Assembly (NCBI RefSeq): GCF_001949145.1
Contig: NW_019091382.1
Location: 653,205 to 717,204, forward strand
Direction of reading: 5' to 3'
From: Acanthaster planci
Lineage: Eukaryota > Echinodermata > Asteroidea > Valvatida > Acanthasteridae
Length of the DNA: 64,000 nt
Shown: positions 27,562-41,669 of the stretch, in pieces
How positions within the stretch are numbered: the stretch's first letter is position 1
Layout of the letters: the number at the start of each line of letters is the position of its first letter
Notes under the pieces: generated by a model
What the model was told of the DNA's origin: nothing
Database searches by the model: none
Seen by the model: only the letters and a program-made list of their open reading frames with translations
Program-made: the position numbers and the translations under genes

Positions 27562-29133
27562 AGTACCCAGGCTAAGTGCCCACCTGTGGTGAGCCGCAAA
27601 GCAGAAATAGAAAAGCAGTAACTTGGCAAATGAGCTTGCCAAGCAAATCAATGACCGGGTCAGCCACATGCATCAGTATATTCGGGCTCAGGACCAGTTT
27701 TGGGGGTCCAGAGCGAATTCCGGGGGACAATGCTGACTGCCTAAGTCGACCCTCCCTGCCTTGGCATGGCGTGACTCAAGCTCATCGCTCCTTCTGTCAT
27801 CTTATCTAACTGGCTTCCGCTGGAGGAGGGGGGGGCCCTACGGACTCTGGGCAAATTCGTGGGAGGAAGGAAGATCTTAACTTGCATCCCCAGAACCCCC
27901 TCGGGAGAAGGGAGAGCCAAGGACGAAAAAAAAAGAGAGAAGAATTACAGAGAGACATCCCTCTATCTTGTTCCCTCAAAACATTGTACGGATGTTTTCT
28001 TCTTACAAGGAGTATGAGGGTTGAGTCACCGGCTTGTGAGGGTGTTCCTTACTTTATGAAGTGCCATGTGTTTTTTTTTAACTTGAGACTTATTTCTGCA
28101 GGTTTTTCAAACTTCCTGTGTGGTTGGGAAGTGTACACGCAACGTCAACCACACGCTCAACAAGGGAGTCAAAACAAGCTGCTTTGACAATAATTTCACA
28201 CCGCACAAATCACTTTTTATTAAATAGATTGACTGTCGACAAAGTGTATAACACGATTACAAGCTTTATCACTCCTTAAAGTCCTCGTGGTGATTTAGAG
28301 GCATCAGGAAGTTTCAGAGGATGCTGCTGGATTGAGGAAGAGACGGTCCAGCCCAGCCGCTAGTACACGTAAACGTACATGTACTTTACACAGGCTTGAT
28401 ACATGATGTTTTTTTAAAGAGTACTGTACATCATGAAAACTGTACACAAAAAGGACAAACCAGCAGTTCCATGGAAAGGTTTTGGACAGTCCGCGGAAGG
28501 TTCTTGGAGGGGAACAAAATTACGAAACAGAATGAGGAGCTTGAACAAAAATTAACTAAGAGAAACAGAACCCCTTCTATCACATTTCAAATTCCATATA
28601 TATTTTTTTTTTCCTTTCTGGTGGCCACTCTGCATGCCACCGCCGACCCCTGAATGTCCTGCTGTAAGTACACTATTCCCCCGGTCATGAGCACAGGCAA
28701 TCCACCATCCTTCATGCATATTTTTAATACGTCCCACAGCCATTAACCCTCCTGAAAAAAAAAATATTCCCCTCTAGGATCTGTCTTCCCACACATGCAC
28801 AAAATTTCGCAAGCCTACGACTGTTCCCGGACTTGCCAGCGGGACCAGACCACGCCAGGTCTCTATCCTTCCAGACCTCAACCAATTTTTCTCCCCATGC
28901 TTGCGTGTGCCCGGGTTGTGAAGTCTCAGGCTACTGCCGCAGGGACTGGCCGACATTCGGGTCCCAGGCAGACTCCCTGGCACCATGCAAATGGCCGACT
29001 GTCTGAGGGTCTTGCCAAGGTCGGCCCAGGGAGAATATGCCTGCCTATGTGGAGCGCACACAAAAGGATCGGAGCTAGGAGCAATTAAGAAGATGGCTGG
29101 CAGTGTCCAACACCACACGCATACATGTACATT

Positions 29134-29153
29134 CACTGTGTACAAACACAGTG
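29134..29153. repeat. 8-bp hairpin with ACAA loop
   Basis: CACTGTGT-ACAA-ACACAGTG, perfect pairing. It lies beside a TACATGTA-rich segment (29120-29600). Confidence 0.8.
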
Positions 29154-29379
29154 CACGGCGCATGTATATTCAGTGTAATTTATATATACACAATAATCTC
29201 CCAACCATAACAACAACAATTCAGACTCCAAATGTCATTATTTGATCCAAAATAAAGGACTTCAAGAACTATACACCACACCAAGGTGAAGCCTACCAGT
29301 ACCTACAAGTACAAACCTCACAGAAATGGAGAAAACTACTAAACCAACAGCCTTATGCCATCATCAAATGACAATTTAT

Positions 29380-29600
29380 GTATGAACCCTACTGGTACAT
29401 GAATACATTTGCAGTGTACCCATATGTGGGCCTAAGCTAAACCGCATATACACGTACATTATGTCAGTACTAGTACATGTACCTACACGTACATGCACAT
29501 ACAGTATACATGTACTCTGCTAGTCTGTTTATGTACAGAGTACATGTATTTACATTCATATTATTGCTACGTGTACAATGTACATGTACAATGGATCTTC
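29380..29600. repeat. Dense TACATGTA/GTACATG cluster
   Basis: At least five GTACATGTA-type words occur in about 200 bp (for example near 29476, 29512, 29544 and 29580), interspersed with TACACGTACA. It looks like a decayed short palindromic simple repeat. Confidence 0.6.
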
Positions 29601-32600
29601 TCCGTATATGAAAACAGTTTCTCCATCACACCGATGCATCCAGCGACACCTTCCCTAGGGATGCGACACAGAGCTCTTTAAACCGACCCACAATCTTCAT
29701 GTAAATGTGTTTTGAAAATGTGTCAAAAGCCAATCGCATCTGCTTCCACTACATGGGTAAAACAGATGACACTGTGCTTCCGAAATGAAAAAAAAAAAAT
29801 TTACTATTGTACATGTGTTGTGTTCAACACCCAGCATAGATATCAGAAATACTGTACCAGTTGGCATGAGTCCAAACCTCCAGGGTCTGTAATCTCGGCG
29901 GCCCATTGCTCTCCAGCATCGAGCTCATAACCGGTACACTCAGGTAAGTACTTGGTACCAATTCTCTTTTTTTTACCCAGATCAGGAATAATATTGACAC
30001 TACATGTAGTTCCTGAGGTATCAACCTCTGACCGTGCACATTCAAAGCACGCCCGAATGGGGACCCAGGCTTCCAGGGGAATTTTTGGCAACCTTCCCAA
30101 AAATTCCCAGCTTGAAAGCAAATGACCGTTTCTGGTCTCCAAAGGGTCCAACCCGAACCTGCATGTGTCACATCACTAAAGCGCCCGCTGTCAAATCGAA
30201 CACAAAGCAGTTTGCACGGCATGTTATCTCATATCGATTCAAAGACCAAGTCCTTCCATGAAATCCTCTTTGGTGAGCTCCTCCCGAGAGACACTAACTC
30301 CTTTCTCGCTGTGGGAAAGCAGTAAAATGACAAAATCTGCATACATCGGCAAGGTCATCTTCGCTACTTCTTACCAGAAAAGGCTTTTGTTTCCCAGGAG
30401 AGCAGATTGTATTTCTGCAGTCGCCATTTCCTCAAATGTCAAGCTTTCTACACAGAGCAAGAATTCCTGGATTGTTCTTTAAAAACCAAGGGATCATTTT
30501 TCCTTCCTTGGGGCTCCCTCTACTTTTTGCGAGACAAACCTTTAGAAAATTTTGTTTCGTAACAACTCTTGCACAATTTCCTCTCACAAGGCAAAGTGAG
30601 TATGTACATGTATGTACAGGTGTACGATAACTAGTGCAGGTGCCCAACATACAGAAATCCTTAGAAATGTACTTTTATGGTGGCTTTAACAATCATCTTT
30701 CTTGAAAAAAAAATCACAAGTAGTTGTTTAAAAGTTGTGTACCTACAAGTACATGGGTTACAGGCATAAGCACTAAAACTAATAGGAATCTCTTTTCCTA
30801 AAAAGTAGGTAAACAGACTACCACCACCAAACCACAAGCCAGAATTTACCAGACAGTGCACCGACCCAGGAGTGAAAGCAAAGGGGTTAAAATAGTTCAA
30901 CAGCCAGGGTCACCGATTCACTGTGGTCATGGTATGGGCATTTATCATGACCCTTGTGGTTGTGGTCAAGCTCCTCAGAATTTGGGCATAAGCTTGCGGG
31001 TCACTAAAGGAATTTATGGCCACCTCTGGATACAAGTATTGCACAAATAACTAACAAACGACAGTCAACTACATGTACTCATCAATCAAGGGTGAATTTT
31101 CTCCTCTTTCCGTTAAGTGACCCATTAGTTATTAAAGAAGGGAAGGGAAGACATTTTTCTTGGCTTGTCCCGGAATTCTTAAGTGACTGACCATCGGGAG
31201 CAGTTTCTGGGAAAACTTGAATCACAACCCATGCAGCGGCTACACTTCCTCCTCCTGGTGTTAGAATTTCCCCATCTAGTCAGAACTTCCTTGCTTTTTT
31301 TAACCATCCCTGTTCTCCACATGACGGCTGGGAAAAACCCTTTTCTATTAAGTGTCAGTTTGCAGTCTCAGGTTCGGAAAATGTTCAAACCGGAAACAAA
31401 CGGTTACATTCTTACAAAACGACATCATGTGACTGCGAAAAAAAAGGAGCCTAGCAAAAAAAACAGAAAAGTATGATACATGTGTACAAGTCTCAACACA
31501 GAAGCTAAATATGACGAGTCAGATTTTTTACATCATTGTGAGTTTCTTAAATGCAAATTCCAAACGGTGTGTTCAAATTGTGCTGGAACTCATCCAGACT
31601 AGTTCCTGATGAAATCCTACGCACAGGAAATAAAGTGTACAGGTAACGTGCCTTCAAATATGAAACTCAGATCAATGTACCGGTACATGTGACACCAAAC
31701 AGCAATAGATATCGGGGCTTGCTTTTCGATTCACCAGCCCCAACCTACAAAAAATTATGCAGAATTTGTTGTTTTTTTCATTCAAAAATTTAAAAAACCA
31801 ACAACTTGCCGATTCAAAGCCTCGTAATCAGAGTTTATGATAGGGCCCTATAGTCAAAACCGACAATGACGGTCGTTCTATAACAATAGGGTGTACTGAC
31901 TGGACAAACACCAAAAGTGAAATAGCATACACCTCAGAGAATATAAACTAAGGAAAGTAAAAAAAAGGAAAAAAGATCTGGTTTCCTGGTTGACGATGAG
32001 ATCCATTGCACGTAATATCCGTCGAGGTCATCCTTTGTCCTAGCAAAATAAAAAAAAAAGATCCCAATGAACAGCTGCAGGAAACAGGTATAGAATCACT
32101 GTCTGACGTCTAGACAAACAGACACGGAATTTGATTTTCCCAGAAAGACAAGCCCTCCCCTCAAACAGATTAGCCTGCGGCCATTGTTGTGGGCAAATAA
32201 TTTCACAAAATCATGAATACCGGTACATTGTACTTTTTGTCCGCGCCTTTCAACCTTGGCCCAAACCTATTTTGCAGCCATGAATGAAGCCGTCTACTAC
32301 AATGCGTTCACTTGCAATACTGGTAAAAAGAAAAGACACCATGCAACAGTACTATCCCCCAACCCCCGCCACCCAAAAAAATTCCTGTCAATTTTGGTCG
32401 GGTGAAAATATTCACTTGCCCAACTTGGCACATTTGATTAAAAAAAGAAAAATTTACAGACAGAATAAGAGGTTGCATAGACCATGTACCAGATGGCACA
32501 CTGTCAACATTGGAGATGCATTCGGCACGCAACATTTTCCTGTGAAACCCGAGAACGCCATACGATAGCTTCAAGTCATGTTCCAACATGCCACTGCGCC

Positions 32601-35600
32601 AAACAACAGTTAGTTTTTACCCTATCACCTTGGCTAGATTATCGGCCCAGCACACAAGCGGCACACGCAATCCCAAAAAAATAAATCCACTGCCGTTGAA
32701 GCTGCGGGCACATCTGACGTTTTCAGGATTTTTGCCTCAGATCATCAAAATCTACAGATGATGCCCAGATTATCATTTCATTAATCATACTTGAATGACC
32801 GTTTTAAAACAAGAAAAACCACCGGCTCCCCATAGTGTCTCTTGGGTTTGAAGTGGCTAAACATCCGTCACATGTGGCGACTGAACTTGCCATGATAATT
32901 TTATGCCCTGCCAAGCAAACAAAACCACACCCAATCAAGGCGTCACTGATACAGCCTATTTTTCTAACAGTGTGAGGGAAAAAAAAAAGAAAATCCCTTC
33001 TCTGTGATCTGGAGGAAGGACCCAATTGAATGGCTGTTTCTTTTTTCTGGTCATGAATTCCGGTTTTTTTTTTTGTTTTTTTTGCAAAGTGCTCAATGTC
33101 CAAATAACAGACTTCCTTCGGCTTTTTTAAGGGCTGTGCACTCGTTAATGTGCTTGGTGCGTGTTCACAAAGGAAAGCCTGCAGAAATAACAAACGGGCT
33201 GACGCAAAGATGCGCTGGGGGACGTCGGACTGGATTTCGGAGGAATCACACTGGCTCCACTGAGGAAGCAAGCAATGTGTCACTTAAGAAAACATATTTA
33301 AGAAAAACAAGTTCACAGGGCAGAGCAGCAGCAGCCGTCGTGGCACACAGACTCTTGATAGAAGCACTTTCCAAAGATCATCTTGTCACACAACATTTTA
33401 TCAAAATCCACACAAAAAGTTTTTCAAGTGTGAAAAATGCTTGACTTTTGTTACTCATCTCTCAATTAAGGAAAATACGCTGTACTAATGCAGGTAAGAA
33501 TGGAAAAGGCCACCACAAAGTGAACACAATTTGATGACTGGAAATCGAAATTGAACAAAGAACGGAAAGAGCCAGTTGGCCAGAATTGGTCAATCTCAAC
33601 CTTCCTCTTCAGTTTAGGCAACAGAGATCTAAATTCAGCGAACTACACCTTTGACAAAACAAACATAAGAAGATGGATGTATCGGTAGAAATAGGCTCGG
33701 TGACTGGTTCCTGTACAAAGTACAGCGTACATGATTGATTAACAGAAAGCATGGTCCATCCAGGCACTGGTACTGGGGGAGGTTCCCTGCCTCTTAAGAA
33801 GTCCAGCACAGTGAAGGATTTTGGACTAGGGAATATTAAATTTCAATAGCCATTTACATGTTACTACAGAAGGAACCTTTTTTAATCCTTGAAAATCATC
33901 CACATTCCCAGAACCCAATAGAATACTCTTTGAACTATCACTTCAAAAAGACATCAAGCCCTTGAATACCAGTACGTGACAGGGGATGGTCTGTACAGTT
34001 TATATGCTAACATGCCCTCACAAGTCTTCTGGTGAACTTCCACAGAGCTGGGAGGTTGAGGTTATTGGGGTCAAGGGACCATCTCAACAGGCAGCTAGCT
34101 AAGGAATGGTGAGGTGCCTGTCAGAGTAGTAACTCTGGCTTTTTTATTCCGGCAAATCTCCAAGACTGATAGTTAACTGCAGTCTCCACTAGTCACCAAG
34201 GGCTTTATCAAACCCTCCTTCATTTTCAAACCCTCTGACAAGCCTAACGAGGTACCGAGCCACTAAAACAAGCAGGCTGATGCACGCACCCCCAAACGTG
34301 AAGTGACAAGGCTCAGCAGACAGAGTGGGGATACAGGATATCTGCGGGATTTCAGGCACGAGCCCCAATACTCAACCCCCCCCCTCCAAGGCTTCAAAGG
34401 AAGAAAGGCGCCACGACTTAGAGCTGTCCTCCCCTCTCCCCAACCGAGCCTGCCTTCTCCTCTTAGCTGATCCCCGTTTCCTGGCATGACTAATCTTCCG
34501 GACAGATTAAATAAAATAAATAGACCAGTTGTGCTTTTCATTTCTCCTTTTTTTTTCCTCTCTCTTCTTTCCATCTTGAACAAAGGACTCCACTGACATC
34601 ACTGGGATCGGGGAGCGGGCGAGATTACAGCCAACTACAACTGTTTAAGCTTACTCAAGAAAGGCAGACTTGAAAGATCCTCTGCATGCATGCATGTTTT
34701 ACTTCACATGAAACAGAGATTCTCAGTCGTCACAAATCAAGTACTACACACATGTACATCTACGTACCAGGTACATATTGAGCAGCAGTGTGTTATTCAA
34801 ACATGTACATGTGCATTTACAACAAACAGTGATCAAGAGGATGAACTTTTCCTTATTCAGCAAGACCAACAAAATGAAGCAACGGCCGTGTCCGAAACGG
34901 GCTTCCAGAGCAAGGGCTAGGTCCATAGTCTACGCATCTCCACACATTTCCAATGGAGGGAAGACCTAGACCTAGCTCTGGACAACAGATTCGGAAGCAG
35001 CCAACCTCTGACCAAAACACACCAACCGTACACGTACAGTTTGCAGTAACCAAGCGAGGACAAACCGCATGATTCCTCTTTCTGCCCAGAATCCACGCCC
35101 GACACGGTGTCCGCATAAAATGCCAGTCAATATTGTTTGCATCTTCTCCTCTTTTTTACAGATTTCCCTTTCACTTGACGTAACACAATGGCAACGTTTC
35201 ACAGAAAAAGACAGGGAGTTACATGTTTCTGGCATTACCACTCTGTGACACTGCCACTGCACATGTACGGCTTTTTTTACTACACTCATATTCTAAATTT
35301 TCATTTTGGTGGGTTTTGTACAAGTTCAACAATACGTTCTGTCCACTTGCTCACACTCCTGAGTAGGCCTGCATGCACATTGAGATAAATGTAGACAAAA
35401 ACTGTGACCAAAATTGCGGCCAAAAAAATTTAACCGGACTAAGAAAGGGCAGTTTACAGGCAAGAGCACATGGACGGTTGATAAAAAATACTCTAGTGCA
35501 AGATCGAGGATTTAAGATGTTTAAAAAGGAATCATACTGTACAAACAGTGCTTGGAATTTAATTGATGGCAGTACACACGAGTCAAAGTTTAAAGCCCAC

Positions 35601-38268
35601 ACAGGGCGGAAACTCTGAGGAGTCATGAAGAATTTCCCACGCCATGCCGCACAGGAAAGAGTGGTGCAGTAAAGGGCAAATAAATAAATGGCTGACGAGA
35701 TTTCCTCAGCATGAAATTCCGGCCGTAAAAAAAAAAAAAATGAGGGAGAGATTATGACATATACTAACAATGACGAGCCGTGGGAATAAGAACATTACAG
35801 CATGCGTGTCTGCACTGTTTACGTTTGGATGTACCACACCGGAGATGTTTTCTGAGGTTGAATAAAGCTGTTTCTCCCTATGATTCACGGGGACAGGCAC
35901 TGGCAACAATGAAATGAGGCCAAAGTCTGTTTAACTGTTTTTTAAAAAAAAACCAGAGAAGTGCAAGAAACATAATCTAATCGTACCACTGAATTTGCAG
36001 GAACATGACCAATTCTGTGTCAAATTCACGAAACTTGACTCGCAACTCAGGGAGCATTTTGCAGCTCCGAGAACGCGTGCAGATGCACGCTCGTGCCCTA
36101 GATGCGTTCCTAGATTGGCCACATGAAAAACCCAGTTCTGTCAGGTGTGACCTCCTTCTGACCAGATCAGCCTCGAGCAAAGCAGTTCCTGGGCTATGTT
36201 CAGTTCCCAAGCCGGGTAGTGAAATAAAATCAATATGCCATCAGATACGCTGAATTTTCATAAGGTGCTAGAGGGAACCAAAAAGAGGCGCAATCGCTGG
36301 AATAATCACTCATGAGGAAAAAGTTTAAGCATGGTAAAAATCATCTCGTTTGGTCAAAGGGCAACAAGTTTTATTTTTTTTAGTTGATTGTGTTCCGACA
36401 TCACACGATCGCTTGCTTCTTTGGGAAGTTAATGTGACTGACTGTGACTCTTGAACTTTATGCAAGGGGCTCTAAATAAATAAGCATGTACCTGACATTT
36501 TTGGTTATCGCTGAGCGTCTCTGTACTGTAAACAACCGTCCTGGGGCAATCAAGGACTTGGCCTAATTGACCCAAAACTACTCACTAAAGCTAGCAACAT
36601 TTCTAGTGTTATTTTTTTCTCTTAAAGTGGTCTTGCGAGACTGATTAAATAAAAGGCAGGTGTTGCAAAACATTAAAGGTCATGACACAAAACGTTCAGA
36701 TTTTTTTCCCAAAGTTCTGCTTTAAAATTTTAGCCATCAAGACCAAATCTTTAAAACACAAAAATATCCTTAGTTGTGGGCTGAGCGATCATGAACGATG
36801 TGACTGTCATCAACTCTGACCATGCAAAATCTTTTAAACTGCATCAATTTTAGAATTGAGAAGGGTAGAACACAACACAGATCTATACATACGGTTTTGT
36901 TACATGGGGCTTCGTACTCTTGGAGATTGTTACCCGAAAAGTGTGATGGTGGTTTCACTTATTACACCAACATGATTCAAGGACCCATCCAAATTTCAGA
37001 AGGCTGCCTTCTCCTTTTTTCACTTCCTCACTTTTTTTTCCATTCTTTACAGTCATAATGGGGAATGCACAGAAAGAAGTTCCATCATGCAGCGTTTCAT
37101 GAGTCTAATAACTCTTGAGCCACCAACTGCCAATATCATCAATCACTTCTGCGACCCCCTCCTCCAATCTTCGACAAAAAATCATCTGTCAAGTTGGAGG
37201 TGTACCATCCACCCATCACCATCATCATCTTGTCGCGGGCGTCCGTCACACCATGACAAATGCCGGCTTTTGTGCCAAATGGGGGAGGCCGACGAGCACT
37301 CCGGGGGGGAAAAAAAAGGAATAAACACGGCCAGCTGTCACCACCCTAGGCCTCGCACGGAAGAGCATAATCCACACTGTGCTCGTGTCTAGACTGTTCA
37401 AATATTAAAAACTGCAAGGCAAGAACAGGGCAGGTGCGCATGCTATGAAACTGCTGTTTGTTTGTGCTTAATGAAGCCGTACAACTGCATTACAGCATGT
37501 GCAAGTAAGTCTCTGATATCACTTTGATGAAATATACATGTTATAAACAGCCTCTGTAACAACCCTATCCGATGTCATATCATTTGACATCCATGGTCAC
37601 GTTAGAATGATAAAATATGTTAACACTTTTCTAAACCCATTGTTTGGGCTCTGTAAATTTGTTAACAAAGGGGATTCCTTTTTTAACCATCATGGAACGA
37701 TCTCTGATATCAAGAAAACACTAATAATGTCACTGCAGCATTTTCGTTTGCGTTGTCGGCTCTCAATCGGCCACTGGGAGTGGGGGAATAGGCATTGTGG
37801 ACAGAAACAATTCCACACGATCCGCAACATTTCTTTTTGGCAAGGAGACAAGTGATAGACTGAATGCTCAAACAGGTATTCATACTGAACATATTCAAAC
37901 CAACTGGAGAGGAATGACTCTTCCATCTATGATGCGACAAGTCATTTGAAAATTTTGTAAAATCACAGATATTTCGTGATTTTGTGGACAAACTTTGGGA
38001 AGAAGCAGGCAGTATCTTGAAATTTGAAAACAAAATATTTCTTCAACGTGTTACATATTTGTATTGCAAGTCTACTACAGGGAACATACATTTAAGGTAC
38101 TGTGATAATTCTTACTTATTTTTACATCAAGCAACAGGATGGGAATAGGATGGAATGCATACAACTTGATTGATGTGATGTTGAAGTCCACGGTTGAGCA
38201 AAGTATTGTAAAACATTGTTTATAGAACTCCAGCACCTGGAAAAAAACGAAATGTTGTTAAGTTGGTT

Positions 38269-38274
38269 ACTTAC
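38269..38274 (-). other. SKI: 5' splice site of Ski exon 1
   Basis: On the minus strand the coding sequence reads AAG CAT then GTAAGT, a perfect metazoan donor. Conserved protein (RFKRKH) stops exactly here. The open frame continues another 50 codons into sequence with no Ski similarity, as expected for intron read-through. Vertebrate SKI exon 1 also ends just after the SAND-like domain. Confidence 0.93.
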
Positions 38275-39342
38275 ATGCTTTCTCTTGAATCGACTGATAA
38301 AGTCGAATTTGGCCTTCATGTCATCCAGGGCTGCCTGGTGTTTCTTGTCGCCGTCCTGGTCCTTCGACACCAGCAAGTAACTCCTCCAATTGGCCGAATC
38401 AAAGCCCCAGTGACAGGTACGATTTTCCTTGCCCCTGTGCGAGTGCATGACGAACTTCTGTGGGGTGAAAACGTACTGGCACTCACAGCACTCAATGCAG
38501 GGGGCGTGGGGAGTCGCATACAAGTCCGGGATGAACACCCCCCTGCACTTGCCAAAGCACTCGTGATAAACGGGGAAGCAGTTTTCTCGGAGTTGTTCCC
38601 CACGTTTGCTGCGTGGGGAGGGGAGAGCGTACTGCTTGTCATCCACTAGGCCGTAGAGAAGTGCGTTGCACAGTCTCTCAGCGTCTGTCTTGGTGATGAG
38701 GCCACATGACGGGGCGCTGGCGGGCAGGATACCGGTGATCTTCAGTATCTCCAGCTGCTCAGGGCTGCATCGCGAGCAGTAAATATGCAAATCCTCACAC
38801 ACAGCATTAATCTGTTGCAGGCTGAAGTCACGCAGGACGCTGTTGAGGATCTGGGGGAGGCAGAGCCGCTTCTCCCCGCCCACAATGAAGCAGGAGATAG
38901 TTTCGCTCTCCAGCACTGTCTCGCACTTCTCGCCTGAGGACTGGTCGATCGGGGTGAACACCGGCATCTGCTGGATCGGGAACGGCGGTGGGTGCAGCAG
39001 CGGGTCGAAATCCAGGTACTTGGCGGCCGATTTCTTGGGCGGCTGGGCTGTAGTTGTGGCCGGGGTGGCGGTAGGGCCGGCCATGAGCGCCTCTGCGGGC
39101 TTGCTCAAGGCCACACCAAGGCTAGCCACGCTGCGTGCGTCCGAAGACGCAGCGGGAGACGGCAAGGCAGTCACCGAGTCCAGTCCCGCTAGTTTCCTCG
39201 CGATGGCCAGTGCCTCGCTGCCCGCTGCCCAACGGGCACTGTAACTGCTAGGTCCGCCTAAACTCGACATGGCTACAGTCTGGTAACTCTTGAGAACCTT
39301 GTCCAGATTATGCTTAAAAGCTTGCGACTCCATTTGCTCCAT
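38275..39342 (-). CDS. SKI: Ski proto-oncogene protein, coding exon 1 (356 codons, partial gene)
   Basis: Ski/SnoN is a nuclear co-repressor that binds SMAD2/3 and SMAD4 and recruits N-CoR/HDAC to silence TGF-beta/BMP targets. Seen in the translation: a conserved N-terminal motif [14 protein letters not shown] at residues 25-38 (the R-SMAD-binding segment, mutated in human Shprintzen-Goldberg syndrome); an Ala/Pro-rich linker (about 40-135); the Ski/Sno/Dac homology domain at about 138-232, with [15 protein letters not shown] and [17 protein letters not shown]; and the SAND-like SMAD4-binding domain at about 252-350, with HECFGKC, CIECCEC, HSH and [11 protein letters not shown] supplying the zinc-ligand Cys/His residues. 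Start: ATG at 39342 has A at -3 and G at +4, and an in-frame TGA lies 13 codons upstream (39379-39381) with no ATG between. The exon is exactly 356 codons and ends at CAT|GTAAGT, phase 0. The C-terminal coiled-coil exons are not in the window. SKI versus SKIL cannot be split; a single ancestral Ski/Sno gene is likely. Confidence 0.97.
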
Positions 39343-39850
39343 AATAGTCACAGAAGGAGTATGAACACGGTGGATAACTCAGCACTTCGTTTCCCATTCG
39401 AGAACTCGTTTTGTGTACACGTTCATTACACACACGGCCACACGCTAGCGTTGTTGAGTCTGTTCTGATATTATATGTTGCGTCTGTCACTTATCTCATA
39501 GACATAACACGCATAGCCCAATCTCGTCTGGCATGTCCAAATTTCTTGTCTACGGCTGGACTAACACATGTACATAAGGGAAATGTGCGAAGCCGCTAGC
39601 TGGTGGCTGACATAAGTGTACGTGCTATTTCGAGCCATAGCCAAAAAAATCGAACAAATACCCCAGAGACAAAGCGCCCAACAGACATTACCGCAATAGA
39701 GAGAATTTGCTACCAGAATAGCTCAAGTGTGCGATTTCACCTCAAACCCAGCCCGCCGTCTGACTGGCGCTGTTGACTATATGCAAATCCCTTTTCTGAG
39801 GATAAAAAAACCCACGTCTCGTCTGCGCCGCGCCGCCGACTGCCTGTAAC
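39343..39850 (-). promoter_or_regulatory. SKI: Ski 5' UTR and probable proximal promoter
   Basis: This is the sequence immediately upstream of the Ski start codon. It holds an in-frame stop at 39379-39381, a perfect POU octamer ATGCAAAT at 39781-39788 (ATTTGCAT on the gene strand) overlapping an ATATAG TATA-like word, and a GC-rich patch (GCGCCGCGCCGCCGAC) at about 39826-39840. A TCAGAC initiator-like word lies about 20 bp downstream of the TATA-like word, which is closer than usual. No transcription start can be fixed from sequence alone, and a non-coding first exon further upstream is possible. Confidence 0.35.
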
Positions 39851-40254
39851 GGCTGTTTACTGACCTCAGGGCTGCACAGTTTTGAGATGTTGTTTCTCGT
39901 GCTTTGCTAAAGTCAATATTGCCCGAGTGAAACAAATTGATGACACGAGGTGCTCTAATTCCCTTGTCTTTTTTATGATGGTTGTTGTTGGGTAATCTTG
40001 GAAACGAAGGGGGATTTCGGTGGAACTCCACATACCGTCATGATGATACGCAGGTGGATGGAGAAAATAAAAACAGTACAATAATCCATCTAAAATAAAG
40101 GCAGATCTTGATCTCGAGGCACTTCCATATGAGAAGAGCTTATATGTAATTATATTTAGTAATCACAATTCGACAGCAGCAGTACGTCTGGAGTTATTCA
40201 AGTAGACCAGTCATCAGTACTTGAATTCTCGATTCAATGTGACACAAATAATTT

Positions 40255-40286
40255 GAGTTTTTGTTCGTTTGTTTGTTTGTTTGTTT
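40255..40286. repeat. (GTTT)n microsatellite
   Basis: About seven GTTT units with one GTTC interruption, roughly 0.9 kb upstream of the Ski start codon. Confidence 0.85.
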
Positions 40287-41615
40287 AATCTTTTCTTCAA
40301 TCTTTAGATCACCCCAACAACGGGAGAAATGGTTTCACGTAGACTCCATCTATAGCTACCAAACAAAGAGTAACATTTATTCTTTTGAGCGAGCCAAACA
40401 AATCAGTCGGCCTCGGTCGGTCGCCCTCTCTCCGCGCTTCGACAACAGGCGGATGTACGTCATTTGAAGCAACCATTTTAAGGAGAGGGGTTGCAAGGTC
40501 GTCTGAAATAATGGCAAACGGAGATGGAAAATCCAGACTCTTTACTGCAGTGGGAATAACTATAGTCACGATGACGGGCTGATTTGATATTAGTTGGTTC
40601 GTGTAATTTCAGCTGTGCGACTTTTTGTTATGACGACATGTGGGTACAATGACAACCCTCCTCGCTAGCGAATAAAAAAGGGGTGTTATTTCCATGCTTT
40701 CTTCGAAAATAAGGTCGCTATTGCTAAGATGTCATCGAGGTAATGAACTCTACACGTTTGGGAGTTTCTGTTTAAACAGTTGTGAGAAAAAAAAAGTATG
40801 CTCATTTGCCTGAACAAAATCCGAGATTTTGCCAAACCCTGGTACTCAGATAGATTTAACTCTGAGATTTCTTCCCAGAACGACATCACAGTTTTTATGA
40901 ACAAGTATAAAACTCCCAAAGGCGCCAAAATTCCCCCATTAATAACATTAAGATGAAAACTGAAAAACAAAAATGTTAAACGGCACACAATAACATTATT
41001 CAAATAGCTAGGGCGGTCCTTGCATCGGTCCCCTAAAGCCATTTACAAGCTCATGTGTCTGCAGCTACCTCGGAGCCATTGGCGCCCAAAGAATTATTAT
41101 CATATCCAATGATGTTATTTCCAATTGACGCCCAGCAAGCTTTCACCGGCAAAACAGTACACTAAATAAGTCTGTGATATGTAGAAAAAGGTTGGCGTCC
41201 ACTTTTAGCACTGTCCATAATTGGCTTATGTCACCCGAGGATATATTCGTATTCAGGCGCAATTGTCTATATTAATATCAACCCGTACTTTGCAAAGGAA
41301 AGCGAGTAAAACGTACATGTACAATGTATGTGGGTATATGAAATGCATGTATTTCTGTCTACACCTACCCTGTTCTTATTTGTCTATGGCTTGTGTCGTT
41401 AAATTTTACCGACTAAGCTACTTGGTAACGACCTTAAAAGTAAATAAAAGCATGATGTGAAATGAACGGGGGAGACTGATTCTGAAGAAGGGTTTGAATA
41501 TTGAGAGGGAAAATAACATTACCAATTGACCAGAACTTATTAAAATTAAAAAAAAAAACGTCTGTTATGTAAAAATTAATGTGTCATCCCTACAGGTGCA
41601 CGTCAGTGTTCCCAT

Positions 41616-41669
41616 GTTTTGTTTTTGTTTGTTTGTTTTTTTGTGTGTTTTTGTTTTTTGTTTCTTTTA
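41616..41669. repeat. T/G low-complexity tract
   Basis: Imperfect (GTTTT)n/(GTTT)n repeat. It generates an apparent Phe/Cys-rich open frame that is not a gene. Confidence 0.8.

Larger units (their letters stand above)
1..38268 (-). other. SKI: Putative Ski first intron (at least 38 kb, continues beyond the window)
   Basis: Everything on the 3' side of the Ski exon 1 donor to base 1 lacks a recognisable Ski exon; no Ski-type coiled coil (Lys/Glu-rich heptads) appears in any minus-strand frame. It is therefore read as intron 1, which is also very long in vertebrates. Base use is AT-leaning, with many C/G and A/T homopolymers and TACATGTA words. Apart from the elements listed separately I see no gene. 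Open frames of 60-195 codons here start at random and show no domain, and many cross low-complexity runs. A nested gene with short exons cannot be excluded. Confidence 0.6.

Noticed and set aside
38263-39244. Plus-strand frames opposite Ski exon 1
   Set aside because: They are shadows of the GC-rich Ski coding sequence and have no similarity of their own.
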